Source of the DNA: Rhizobium ruizarguesonis
GTDB lineage: Bacteria > Pseudomonadota > Alphaproteobacteria > Rhizobiales > Rhizobiaceae
Reading direction: 5' to 3'
DNA: 46,833 bases
Assembly (NCBI RefSeq): GCF_012349115.1
Contig: NZ_PQIG01000105.1
Coordinates: 1-46,833 of the forward strand
This document shows, piece after piece, positions 32,906-40,572 of the stretch. Each line of letters begins with the position of its first letter. The first letter of the stretch is position 1. A program made the position numbers and the translations under genes. The notes beneath the pieces are model-generated. The model was not told where the DNA came from. It saw only the letters and a list, made by a program, of their open reading frames with translations, and searched no databases.

Positions 32906-34453
32906 CTATTCGGCAGCTTCCGCCGTCGCCGGTTGCGGCTTCGTCGTCTCGCCGGCGCGGGGCAGCTGCACGGGTTTCAGCATGATGGCGGCGGCAAGGC
33001 CGGTCAGCGCAATGGCGCAGGAAGTCATGAACAGCGGCGAGAAAGCGGCGGCATAGGTATCGGCGACGGCCTGGCGGCTCGCTTCGGGAAGTGCGGCCAT
33101 CATTTTCGGCGTCAGCTGCTTGATATCGGCGACGCCGGGAATGGAGACGCCGACCTTGCCGAGCTGAGAGGCGATGATGGCGCCGTAGATGGAAATGGCG
33201 ATCGAGGCGCCGCCCATGCGCGACAGCGTCACCGAGCCGGTGGCAGCGCCGACGTCGCGGGCGGGTGCTGCATTCTGTACGCCGATGACGGGAACCTGCT
33301 GGGCAAGGCCGATGCCGATGCCGTGCAGCATCATGACCGCGCCGATGAAGGCGATCGGCGTTCCGGCGTGGATCTGCGACATCAGCGCAAAGGCGATGGC
33401 GCTGCAGGTGAGGCTTGCGATGGCGAAGGGTTTGTAACGCCCCGTCTTCGAGATGATACGGCCTGCGGAAAGCGACCCGCAGACGAGGCCGCCGGTCAGA
33501 AGGATGAAGAGCAGGCCGGCGGCAGACGGCGAAAGGCCGGTCGTGGTCTGCAGAAAGAGGGCGAGATAATTGACCATGCCGATGGCGATGGCGCCGCCCA
33601 TGATCGAGATCACCAGGAGCAGACTGAAGGTCGAATTGCGAAACAGCTGCAGGGGAACGATCGGTTCGGGCGCGCGGCGCTCGACGAACACCCAGGTGAC
33701 GGCGCAGACGACGCCGAAGACGACGATGCCGATACTCTCAGGCGAAATCAATGCACCGAACAGTTCGCTGCTGTCGGTGGCAAGCACGATGCTTGTCGTC
33801 GTCATGGCAAGCAGAAGCGCTCCGGCATAATCGATCTTGGGGCGGCGATGTGGTTTGCGGTACGGCAGCATGAAGGCAAGGCCGGTGAGCACGATGAAGC
33901 CGATCGGCACGTTGACGAGGAAGATCGAGCGCCAGCCGAAGAGATCGCTCATCGTACCGCCGAGCACCGGGCCGATCGCGCCCGATGCCATCAACACCAG
34001 GCTGGAATAGCTTTGGTAGCGCGCCCGCTCGCGCGGCTCGAACAGGTCGGCGTTGACGGCGAAGATCGACACCATGATGCCGCCGCCGCCAAGGCCCTGC
34101 AGCACGCGGGCGGCGATCAGCGTGTCCATCGAGACCGCCAGGCCGCAGACTGTCGATCCGACGGTGAAGATCATGATTGCCGTCATCATCACGTATTTGC
34201 GGCCGAACAGGTCGCCGAGCTTGCCGTAGACCGGCATGACGGCGCTCAGCGACAGGAGATAGGCCGAGCCGATCCAGCCGAAGCGCTCGAGATGGCCGAA
34301 TTCGCCGACGATCGTCGGCAGCGCCGTGGAGACGATCTGATTATCAAGCGTCGCCATGAACATGGCGGTCATCAGGAAGAAGAAGAGGATAAGCCGGCGA
34401 CGAGGATCCGTCACGAGCGGCGCAGGCGCGAGTTGCATGTCCATGGGAGGCAT
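32906..34453 (-). CDS. MFS multidrug exporter, DHA2 (14-span EmrB/QacA) type
   Basis: A 515-residue transporter with about 14 membrane spans. The first helix carries LFFFLMTAMFMATLDNQIVSTALPTIVGEFG, the conserved D1 motif of DHA2 proton-drug antiporters. Motif A is GKLGDLFGRKYV, and motif C is in the GAIGPVLGGTMSD segment. It resembles EmrB-like pumps that export hydrophobic drugs or plant compounds. The likely regulator, a MarR protein, is divergently transcribed from the adjacent region, the usual arrangement for drug-inducible efflux. The ribosome site is weak (GGAA, 2 nt from ATG). Confidence 0.92.
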   Translation of the reverse strand: MPPMDMQLAPAPLVTDPRRRLILFFFLMTAMFMATLDNQIVSTALPTIVGEFGHLERFGWIGSAYLLSLSAVMPVYGKLGDLFGRKYVMMTAIMIFTVGSTVCGLAVSMDTLIAARVLQGLGGGGIMVSIFAVNADLFEPRERARYQSYSSLVLMASGAIGPVLGGTMSDLFGWRSIFLVNVPIGFIVLTGLAFMLPYRKPHRRPKIDYAGALLLAMTTTSIVLATDSSELFGALISPESIGIVVFGVVCAVTWVFVERRAPEPIVPLQLFRNSTFSLLLVISIMGGAIAIGMVNYLALFLQTTTGLSPSAAGLLFILLTGGLVCGSLSAGRIISKTGRYKPFAIASLTCSAIAFALMSQIHAGTPIAFIGAVMMLHGIGIGLAQQVPVIGVQNAAPARDVGAATGSVTLSRMGGASIAISIYGAIIASQLGKVGVSIPGVADIKQLTPKMMAALPEASRQAVADTYAAAFSPLFMTSCAIALTGLAAAIMLKPVQLPRAGETTKPQPATAEAAE

Positions 34454-34487
34454 CGTTCCGGGTTGATGTGTTTTTATGTGCTAACAG

Positions 34488-34526
34488 CATATAGTTGTCA
34501 ATGGCATATTAATGACATCGGCATAT
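34488..34526. promoter_or_regulatory. Candidate MarR operator region between efflux gene and regulator
   Basis: Three GCATAT hexamers at 34488, 34504 and 34521 are spaced 16 and 17 bp apart. An inverted pair TGTCA (34496-34500) / TGACA (34513-34517) encloses the central copy. It is placed between the two divergent starts, where a MarR dimer would block both promoters. Confidence 0.5.
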
Positions 34527-34560
34527 TCAATTTTTGAATCGGCTCTGTTATGGTCCTGTG

Positions 34561-35088
34561 ATGAGCGACGTTCTGACCAAGACCCCTTCTGTGGAGCCGG
34601 CCGAGCCGGATCGTGAAAACGTGCCGCGTATCGGCCGCAGTATGGCGCGCATGCGGCTCATGACCGGGCGGCGACTGATCGGCCGGCTGGCGATCCAGAG
34701 TGCTGCACCGGGCCTCGAGCTTTCGCATCTCGACGTACTCGATGCAGTGCGCAGGGCGCAGCCTGCCGGCGAGGTCACGGTCGGCATGATCGCGGAGATG
34801 CTGCGCATCGATCCGTCACGGGCAAGCCGGGTGGTGGCCGACATGGTCGGGCGCAACGTATTGCGCCGCGAGGCCTCGCAGGCCGATGCGCGGCGGATCG
34901 TCGTCGTCATGACCGAGGTCGGCCAGGACCTGCTTGCCGAGATCGTCGCGCAGAAGCTTGCGATCATTTCCGAGATTGTTTCCGACTGGCCACAGGAGGA
35001 TGTCGAGCGCTTCGCAGCGCTTTTCGAGCGCTTCATCGGCGGCTACGAGGCGGTTTTCCTGTCGCGCGACAAGGATACGCCGGGCTGA
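34561..35088 (+). CDS. MarR-family transcriptional regulator
   Basis: A 175-residue winged-helix regulator. The recognition region is VGMIAEMLRIDPSRASRVVADMVGRNVLRREASQADARRIVVVMTEVG, with the wing in ADARRIVVVMTE; dimerisation helices are at both ends (RLMTGRRLIGRL, and RFAALFERFIGGY). It is divergent from the DHA2 exporter, with 107 nt between the starts and a palindromic site in the gap, so it probably represses the pump and itself. The ATG at 34561 is preferred over the TTG at 34534; no strong ribosome site is visible. Confidence 0.9.
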   Translation: MSDVLTKTPSVEPAEPDRENVPRIGRSMARMRLMTGRRLIGRLAIQSAAPGLELSHLDVLDAVRRAQPAGEVTVGMIAEMLRIDPSRASRVVADMVGRNVLRREASQADARRIVVVMTEVGQDLLAEIVAQKLAIISEIVSDWPQEDVERFAALFERFIGGYEAVFLSRDKDTPG

Positions 35089-35151
35089 GGCAGGCGCCGT
35101 CGTTCACCGGCCCTTCCCCTCGACCCCTCGTTTGCGCTAAGGGCAATGCCC

Positions 35152-35802
35152 ATGAGCCAATCCACCTTCACCATTCTCCTTGGCGGCGAACTCAGCCTGA
35201 CGGAGCGCCTGCGCGATGCCATCGAAGACAGCCGCTTCATTGCGGCCGATGGTGGCATGCGGCATGCGGCAGCACTCGGTATTACGCCGGAGCTCTGGGT
35301 CGGTGATTTCGATTCGACACCTGATGATCTCGCGGGTGCATTTCCCGATGTGCCGAAACAGCCTTATCCGGCCGCGAAGGCGGCGACGGACGGCGAAATC
35401 GCAGTGGCGGAAGCAATCGCGCGCGGCGCGCGGCGGCTGATCCTCGCCGGTGCGCTCGGCGGTGAACGCTCCGACCACGCGCTTCAACACCTGCTGTCGG
35501 CCGTCAGCCTGGCGGAAGAGGGTTTCGACCTGCTGCTGACCTCGGGCAAGGAAGAGGCCGTGCCGCTGATTGCCGGTACGATCGAACTGGACCTTCCCAA
35601 AGGCAGCCTGTTTTCCGTGCCCGGATTCAGCGAGCTGAGAGGGCTTTCCATCGAGAATGCGCGTTATCCGCTGGCAGATTTCCATCTGCCTTTCGGCTCG
35701 TCGCGCACCATTTCCAATGTTGCGGAAGGCAAGGTTCGCTTTTCGCTCCGCAGCGGCCGGGCGATCGTGCTCGCCCGGCCCTATGATCTTTCCGGAGTCT
35801 GA
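35152..35802 (+). CDS. thiN: Thiamine pyrophosphokinase
   Basis: A 216-residue enzyme that transfers diphosphate from ATP to thiamine. The N-terminal catalytic domain has FIAADGGMRHAAALG and ELWVGDFDSTP, the acid-rich metal and substrate motifs. KAATDGEIAVAEAIARGARRLILAGALGGERSDHALQHLL is the characteristic core. The C-terminal thiamine-binding domain contains IENARYPLAD and SNVAEGKVRFSL. An ATG at 35146 lies only 2 nt from AAGGG, whereas ATG 35152 has 8 nt spacing and is chosen. The ABC-F gene starts 3 nt after its stop. It supplies TPP, for example to pyruvate and 2-oxoglutarate dehydrogenases. Confidence 0.93.
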   Translation: MSQSTFTILLGGELSLTERLRDAIEDSRFIAADGGMRHAAALGITPELWVGDFDSTPDDLAGAFPDVPKQPYPAAKAATDGEIAVAEAIARGARRLILAGALGGERSDHALQHLLSAVSLAEEGFDLLLTSGKEEAVPLIAGTIELDLPKGSLFSVPGFSELRGLSIENARYPLADFHLPFGSSRTISNVAEGKVRFSLRSGRAIVLARPYDLSGV

Positions 35803-35805
35803 TTT

Positions 35806-37623
35806 TTGGCCCCTCCCATTCTGAAACTCGACGATATCTTCCTGAGCTTTGGCGGTGCACCGCTTCTGGCGGATGCTGGCTTGCAGATCGAGCCCGGTGA
35901 CAAAATCTGTCTCGTCGGGCGCAACGGCTCGGGAAAATCGACGCTGCTGAAGATTGCCGCCGGCCTGGTCGAGGCGCAGTCCGGCGAGGTCTTCCGCCAT
36001 CCGTCCTCGACGGTCCGTTATCTCGAACAGGCGCCGGATTTTGCCGGCTTCAAGACGGTGCAGGCCTATGCCGAGGCCGGCCTCGGGCCAGGTGATGACC
36101 CCTATCGTGTCACCTATCTGCTGTCGCATCTCGGGCTGACCGGGGATGAAGACCCCAAAATGCTGTCCGGTGGCGAATCGCGGCGCGCAGCCCTTGCCCG
36201 GGTTATGGCACCCGAGCCGGACATCCTCCTGCTCGACGAGCCGACCAATCATCTCGACCTGCCGACCATCGAATGGCTGGAAGGCGAGCTGCAAAAGACG
36301 CGCAGCGCCTTGGTGCTGATCTCGCACGACCGGTGTTTCCTCGAAAAGGTCTCGACGGCAACCGTCTGGCTCGACCGTGGTACTTCACGCCGGCTCGACA
36401 GAGGCTTTGGGCATTTCGAAGCCTGGCGCGACCAGGTGCTGGAGGCCGAGGAACTGGAGCAGCACAAGCTCGGCAAGTCGATCGAGCGCGAGGAGCACTG
36501 GCTGCGCTATGGCGTCACGGCGCGGCGCAAGCGCAACATGCGCCGTCTCGGCGAGCTGCAGACGATGCGCTCGAACTATCGCGGCCACAAGGGGCCGCAG
36601 GGCACAGTGCAGGCAACGGTTTCGGACGCGCAGGAATCCGGCAAGCTGGTGATCGAGGCCGACAAGATCACCAAGAGCTTCGGCGAGCGGGCAATCGTCA
36701 CGCCGTTTTCGATCCGTGTGCATCGCGGCGACTGCATTGGTCTCGTCGGACCGAACGGCGCGGGCAAGACGACGCTGCTGAAGATGCTGACCGGGCAGCT
36801 TTCGCCCGATAGCGGCACGGTGAAGCTCGGCACCAATCTGGAGATCGCGACGCTCGACCAGAAACGCGAGGATCTCGACCCCGAGGATACGCTTGCCAAT
36901 TATCTGACGGACGGGCGCGGCGAAAACCTGCTCGTCAACGGCGAGCAGCGCCACGTCACCGGCTACATGAAGGAATTTCTGTTCCAGCCGGAACAGGCGC
37001 GTACGCCGATCAGAAACCTCTCCGGCGGCGAACGCGCCCGGCTGATGCTGGCGCGCATCCTTTCGCGCCCGACGAATCTGTTGATCCTCGACGAGCCGAC
37101 CAACGATCTCGATATCGAAACGCTCGATCTCCTGCAGGAGATTGTCGCCGGCTTTCCCGGCACCGTCATTCTCGTCAGCCATGACCGCGATTTTCTCGAC
37201 CGCACCGTGACCTCGACGATCGCACCCGCCGTGCCGGATGCGCCTGATGGCCGCTGGATCGAATATGCCGGCGGCTACTCGGACATGCTTGTGCAACGCA
37301 AGGGCGCACTCGAGGAGCGTAAGAGGGCCGAGAAGGCGGCGGAGAAGCCGAAGACGCAGGAGGCACCAGCGTCAGGCAGCTCGAAGGTCAAGCTCTCCTT
37401 CAAGCAGAAATTCGCACTGGAAAACCTGCCGAAGGAAATGGCGAAGGCCGAAGCCGAAATCGCCAAGCGCGAACAGGTGATGGCAGATCCCAATCTTTTC
37501 ACGCGCGATCCGGCAGCCTTCAACCGGCTTGCCAGCGAGATGGAAAAACTGCGCGCCAGCCTGACTGACATGGAAGAGGAGTGGCTGGAGCTCGAAATGC
37601 TGCGGGAAGAGCTGGAAGGCTGA
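35806..37623 (+). CDS. uup: ABC-F family ATPase, Uup-like
   Basis: A soluble protein of 605 residues with two ABC domains and no membrane segment. Walker A motifs are GRNGSGKST and GPNGAGKTT. Signatures are LSGGESRRAALARVM and LSGGERARLMLARIL, and Walker B regions are DILLLDEPTNHLD and LLILDEPTNDLD. The linker between the domains is charged and helical (about 215-275). A C-terminal coiled coil (ENLPKEMAKAEAEIAKREQ...LREELEG) matches the DNA-binding tail of Uup. ABC-F proteins act on ribosomes or, for Uup, in transposon excision and ribosome assembly. The TTG start at 35806 has GGAG 8 nt upstream and follows thiN by 3 nt. Confidence 0.9.
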   Translation: MAPPILKLDDIFLSFGGAPLLADAGLQIEPGDKICLVGRNGSGKSTLLKIAAGLVEAQSGEVFRHPSSTVRYLEQAPDFAGFKTVQAYAEAGLGPGDDPYRVTYLLSHLGLTGDEDPKMLSGGESRRAALARVMAPEPDILLLDEPTNHLDLPTIEWLEGELQKTRSALVLISHDRCFLEKVSTATVWLDRGTSRRLDRGFGHFEAWRDQVLEAEELEQHKLGKSIEREEHWLRYGVTARRKRNMRRLGELQTMRSNYRGHKGPQGTVQATVSDAQESGKLVIEADKITKSFGERAIVTPFSIRVHRGDCIGLVGPNGAGKTTLLKMLTGQLSPDSGTVKLGTNLEIATLDQKREDLDPEDTLANYLTDGRGENLLVNGEQRHVTGYMKEFLFQPEQARTPIRNLSGGERARLMLARILSRPTNLLILDEPTNDLDIETLDLLQEIVAGFPGTVILVSHDRDFLDRTVTSTIAPAVPDAPDGRWIEYAGGYSDMLVQRKGALEERKRAEKAAEKPKTQEAPASGSSKVKLSFKQKFALENLPKEMAKAEAEIAKREQVMADPNLFTRDPAAFNRLASEMEKLRASLTDMEEEWLELEMLREELEG

Positions 37624-37743
37624 GATTTTCTCGAGGCTGAAGGCTCACTTTTCCTTGATTCGTCAGTGTGTCGTCCTGCGGCATATGGTGCCGTCCGGCA
37701 ACCGGGGATATTGCCGATCGCAATGGCGACAAGGAAAAGTCAT

Positions 37744-38373
37744 ATGTCTCGCAAGCCCTATTCCGGAATTTTCACGGCGTTTGTCGCCGGCAGCCTCGTG
37801 ACGCTTGCCCTGTCGCAAGCCGCACAGGCGCAGGATGCCCAGCGCATTCGTGTTCGCGGCGCAATCGAAAGCCTCAGCGGCGATACGCTCGTCGTCAAGA
37901 CGCGCGAGGGCAGCGATGCGACGATCACGCTGAAATCTGGCTGGAAGGTCGGCGGCATCAAGAAAGCCTCGGTCGAGGATATCAAGCCCGGCGATTTCGT
38001 CGGCGTCGCTTCACTTCCGAAGGGCACAGGCCCGGACGGGGCGATCGAGGTGCTGATCTTTCCGGCGTCGATGAAGGGAACCGGTGAGGGCAACCGTCCC
38101 TGGGATGCACAGCCGAACAGCCAGATGACCAATGCGACCGTCAGCAATGCCGTCAAATCCGTGGACGGCCACACGATCACGCTGACCTATCAGGGCAAGG
38201 AAAAGACCATCGCGATTGCCGATGGCACGCCGATCGTGACGTTGGCGCCTGCGACCAAGGATGATCTGAAGCCCGGCGCCGGCGTCGTCATCACCGGCGA
38301 GAAGGCGGCGGACGGCAGCATCTCGGCCAGCCAGATCGCCGTCGGCCTCAACGGCATCACGCCGCCGATGTGA
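37744..38373 (+). CDS. Exported hypothetical protein, DUF5666-like
   Basis: A 209-residue protein with a Sec signal peptide (SGIFTAFVAGSLVTLALSQAAQAQD, cleavage near AQA). The mature part has two beta-rich repeats of similar pattern: RVRGAIESLSGDTLVVKTREG then ATITLKSGWKV, and NAVKSVDGHTITLTYQGKEKTIAIADGTPIVTL. Each is followed by DIKPGDFVGVAS / DLKPGAGVVITG. This resembles the small beta-barrel of DUF5666 proteins. It is probably periplasmic; the function is unknown. AAGGAA lies 7 nt upstream of the ATG. Earlier in-frame ATGs add a non-leader sequence. Confidence 0.78.
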   Translation: MSRKPYSGIFTAFVAGSLVTLALSQAAQAQDAQRIRVRGAIESLSGDTLVVKTREGSDATITLKSGWKVGGIKKASVEDIKPGDFVGVASLPKGTGPDGAIEVLIFPASMKGTGEGNRPWDAQPNSQMTNATVSNAVKSVDGHTITLTYQGKEKTIAIADGTPIVTLAPATKDDLKPGAGVVITGEKAADGSISASQIAVGLNGITPPM

Positions 38374-38394
38374 CCAGCGGCTCAAATCCTTGTC

Positions 38395-38449
38395 TTATGC
38401 ATGCCGTCATCCCAAAACCGCTCCACACTTTTTGGGCGGCATGCATTAA
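38395..38449. repeat. RIME-like palindrome at the 3' end of the ABC transporter gene
   Basis: Arms TTATGCATGCCG / CGGCATGCATTAA surround a CCCAAAACCGCTCCACACTTTTTGGG core. The right arm (38446-38448) contains the TAA stop codon of the convergent gene on the minus strand. Confidence 0.82.
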
Positions 38450-40296
38450 AGCGCCGGTGCGGGCACGGCGGCAGCGCCCGCACTGGCGCTGGCGCCGGTC
38501 TGGACGACAGGCGACTCCTCGGATGCTGACGGCAGCGCCTGGAGATGCAGCACGCGCGGCTTCAGCGCCTCGAGAAAGGCCTCGGAGCGGCCGATATAGA
38601 TCATGCCGCTTTCGGGCATCAAGGTGAGCAGTTTGGCCATTGTTTCCTGCAATTCCGGCTCCATGCCTTCCAGCACTTCGTCGAAGATGATCCAGCGCGG
38701 GCGCACGAGCAGGAGGCGGGCAAATCCGATCGCTTTCTGCTGGTCGCTGTCGAGCAGCTTGTCCCAGCGGGCGCGGGTTTCGAGCCTTGCGATCAGCGAA
38801 TGGAGACCAACCTTGTCGAGGGCCGCCTCGACGGCGGCTTTCTCGTAGGCTTCGGGACGTTCGGGAAAGGCCAGCGCCTCGCGCAGTGAGCCGCCGGGGA
38901 CATAGGCGAGCTGGGGAACAAAGAGCATGTCGTCGATTGGCGGCAGGCCTATCGTGCCGCTGCCGCACGGCCAGAGGCCGGCCATCGCCTGGAAGAGCAG
39001 CTTGCGATTGACGCTGTGATCGCCGTTGATCATGATTTTTTCGCCGGCCTTGATCACGACATTGGTTTCACGCAGACGGAAACCGCCACATTCCTCGATG
39101 TCTTCGCCGACCTTGGCGACGATCACCACGTCCTTCAGCGTCAGCGTGTCGGGCGCGGCGTTTTCATAGGCGATGCTGTCCTTGAGGTCGACGTCCTCTT
39201 CCATGTCGACCAGCGCCTGGCGGAAATCGGTGACGCGCATCAGCGTGGCGCGCCATTCGGCGATCGGGCCGAAATTGGAGACATACCAGCGCAGCGCCGT
39301 GTTGACCTGGTTGAAGGCACCGACGGACATCATCAACTGGCCGAGGGTGAGGCCGCCGGAGAAATAGGCGGGGGCGGCCACGATGATCGGGATGACGAGC
39401 ACCAGCCAGCCGTAGCCGGCCGAAACCCAGGTGAGATTGGTATTGGCCATGGCGAGCCGCTTGACGACTGTCAGCACCGAGCTGATATCGGTGTTGATGC
39501 GCCGGCGCTCGTTCTCCTCGCCGCGGGCAACGGTGATCGCCGGCATGTTCTCATTGGCATGCATCAGCGTGAAGCGAAGCTCGGCCTCCTTCGAAAAGCG
39601 GTCGGCATTGAGCTTGACCAGCTTGCGACCGACGACCTGGCTCAGCACCGAGGCAGAAGCGGCATAGAAAATCGCCGCCCAGACCATGTAGCCCGGAATG
39701 GAGAAGCTATGGCCGCTGATGCGGAAGATGAAGCCGCTCGAAAGCTCCCAGAGAACGCCGATGAAGCTCACCAGAAGAATGGTCGACTGCAGCAGGCCGA
39801 GAACCAGCCCTGTAGTGCTTTCGGCAAGGTTGCGGGAATCCTCGTGCAGACGCTGGTCCGGATTGACGCCGATCAGGCCGCTGGAAGCGAGCCGCAGCGC
39901 CCGCTTGCGCTTCAGCCACTGGTCGACGAGATCGCGTGACAGGCCTTCGCGCATATAGAGCGCCGTCATCTGGTTCAGCCAGGCCTGCAGCACGTTGAGC
40001 AGCAGCAGTGTGCCGGCGATCATCGCAAAGATTTCGAGTTGGTGGAAGAATTCGCCGAGGTCGCGGCGCTCCAGCGAGTCATAGAAGGGCGCATTCCACT
40101 CGTTCAAGATGACCTGGCCGTAGGACGTCGCCAGGATAACGAGGATCAGCACGGTCGCCAGAAACAGCACCCTGCCACGTACTTCCGAATTCCAGAATGC
40201 TGAGAACATGACGCCGAGGCGATATGTCAGGCTGAAATCATACCCTACCCTATCCTGCCTCCGGATGCCCGGCCTCCCCTCGATCTTATCTGCCAT
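38446..40296 (-). CDS. SbmA/BacA-related ABC transporter with degenerate ATPase motifs
   Basis: A 616-residue fusion of a membrane domain (ABC_membrane_2 type, about 30-340, QVILNEWNAPFYDSLERRD) and an ABC-type domain, in the YddA/vitamin-B12-transporter group. The ATPase part has lost its key motifs: the P-loop position reads NGDHSVNRKLL instead of G-x-S-G-x-GK-S/T, with the Lys replaced by Arg and the Ser/Thr absent. The signature reads LDSDQQKAIGFARLLL instead of LSGGEQQR. The D-loop is LEGMEPE. Walker B (RWIIFDE) is still present. It may be ATP-independent or a regulator, or pair with another ATPase. ATG 40296 has GGAAAAG 4 nt upstream. A RIME-like repeat provides the stop codon. Confidence 0.82.
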   Translation of the reverse strand: MADKIEGRPGIRRQDRVGYDFSLTYRLGVMFSAFWNSEVRGRVLFLATVLILVILATSYGQVILNEWNAPFYDSLERRDLGEFFHQLEIFAMIAGTLLLLNVLQAWLNQMTALYMREGLSRDLVDQWLKRKRALRLASSGLIGVNPDQRLHEDSRNLAESTTGLVLGLLQSTILLVSFIGVLWELSSGFIFRISGHSFSIPGYMVWAAIFYAASASVLSQVVGRKLVKLNADRFSKEAELRFTLMHANENMPAITVARGEENERRRINTDISSVLTVVKRLAMANTNLTWVSAGYGWLVLVIPIIVAAPAYFSGGLTLGQLMMSVGAFNQVNTALRWYVSNFGPIAEWRATLMRVTDFRQALVDMEEDVDLKDSIAYENAAPDTLTLKDVVIVAKVGEDIEECGGFRLRETNVVIKAGEKIMINGDHSVNRKLLFQAMAGLWPCGSGTIGLPPIDDMLFVPQLAYVPGGSLREALAFPERPEAYEKAAVEAALDKVGLHSLIARLETRARWDKLLDSDQQKAIGFARLLLVRPRWIIFDEVLEGMEPELQETMAKLLTLMPESGMIYIGRSEAFLEALKPRVLHLQALPSASEESPVVQTGASASAGAAAVPAPAL

Positions 40297-40419
40297 TACG
40301 CTTTTCCAAATCGCCCATGCCCCTATAAATAACATGGTGGCGTTACGGGTCTATCAACAGATTCTATCATTCATTAAACTGTGATGATGCAGCAGAGGTC
40401 ACTTGACTGCAGTCGACAG

Positions 40420-40448
40420 TTGATTCGCGACCCGACTGGGTCTAATTA
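40420..40448 (+). promoter_or_regulatory. Likely sigma-70 promoter of metA
   Basis: TTGATT (40420-40425), 17-bp spacer, TAATTA (40443-40448). The predicted start, near 40455, coincides with the 5' edge of the SAM-II aptamer. Confidence 0.6.
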
Positions 40449-40453
40449 AAGCG

Positions 40454-40512
40454 CTCCGTGGTGATTTGGCCGGCCGGCTTGCAGCCACGTTAAAAAAGTC
40501 GCTAAAGGGCCG
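40454..40512 (+). ncRNA. SAM-II riboswitch (metA leader)
   Basis: It closely matches the alphaproteobacterial SAM-II consensus. Stem P1 is CGTGG (40457-40461) with CCACG (40485-40489). It encloses GATTTG and the CCGGCCGGCTTGCAG segment, and is followed by the A-rich strand TTAAAAAAG and the conserved GCTAAAG tail that closes the pseudoknot. The class binds S-adenosylmethionine and normally represses methionine synthesis genes. It lies about 60-115 nt upstream of metA. Confidence 0.93.
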
Positions 40513-40537
40513 CGTGCGGACCGGTAGCGATTTTTTT
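40499..40537 (+). terminator. Terminator hairpin overlapping the SAM-II tail
   Basis: TCGCTA (40499-40504) pairs with TAGCGA (40525-40530), extended inward by GGGCCGC / GCGGACC, followed by TTTTTTT. The 5' arm overlaps the riboswitch GCTAAAG tail, so aptamer pseudoknot and terminator compete. Confidence 0.85.
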
Positions 40538-40572
40538 CGCCGCCGGTTTTTGTTTTTGATCGAGTGACCGCA

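Noticed and set aside
32933..34537. Plus-strand frame of 534 codons opposite the DHA2 exporter
   Set aside because: Its His/Asp/Arg-rich composition is the mirror of hydrophobic membrane codons; the exporter on the other strand is clearly real.
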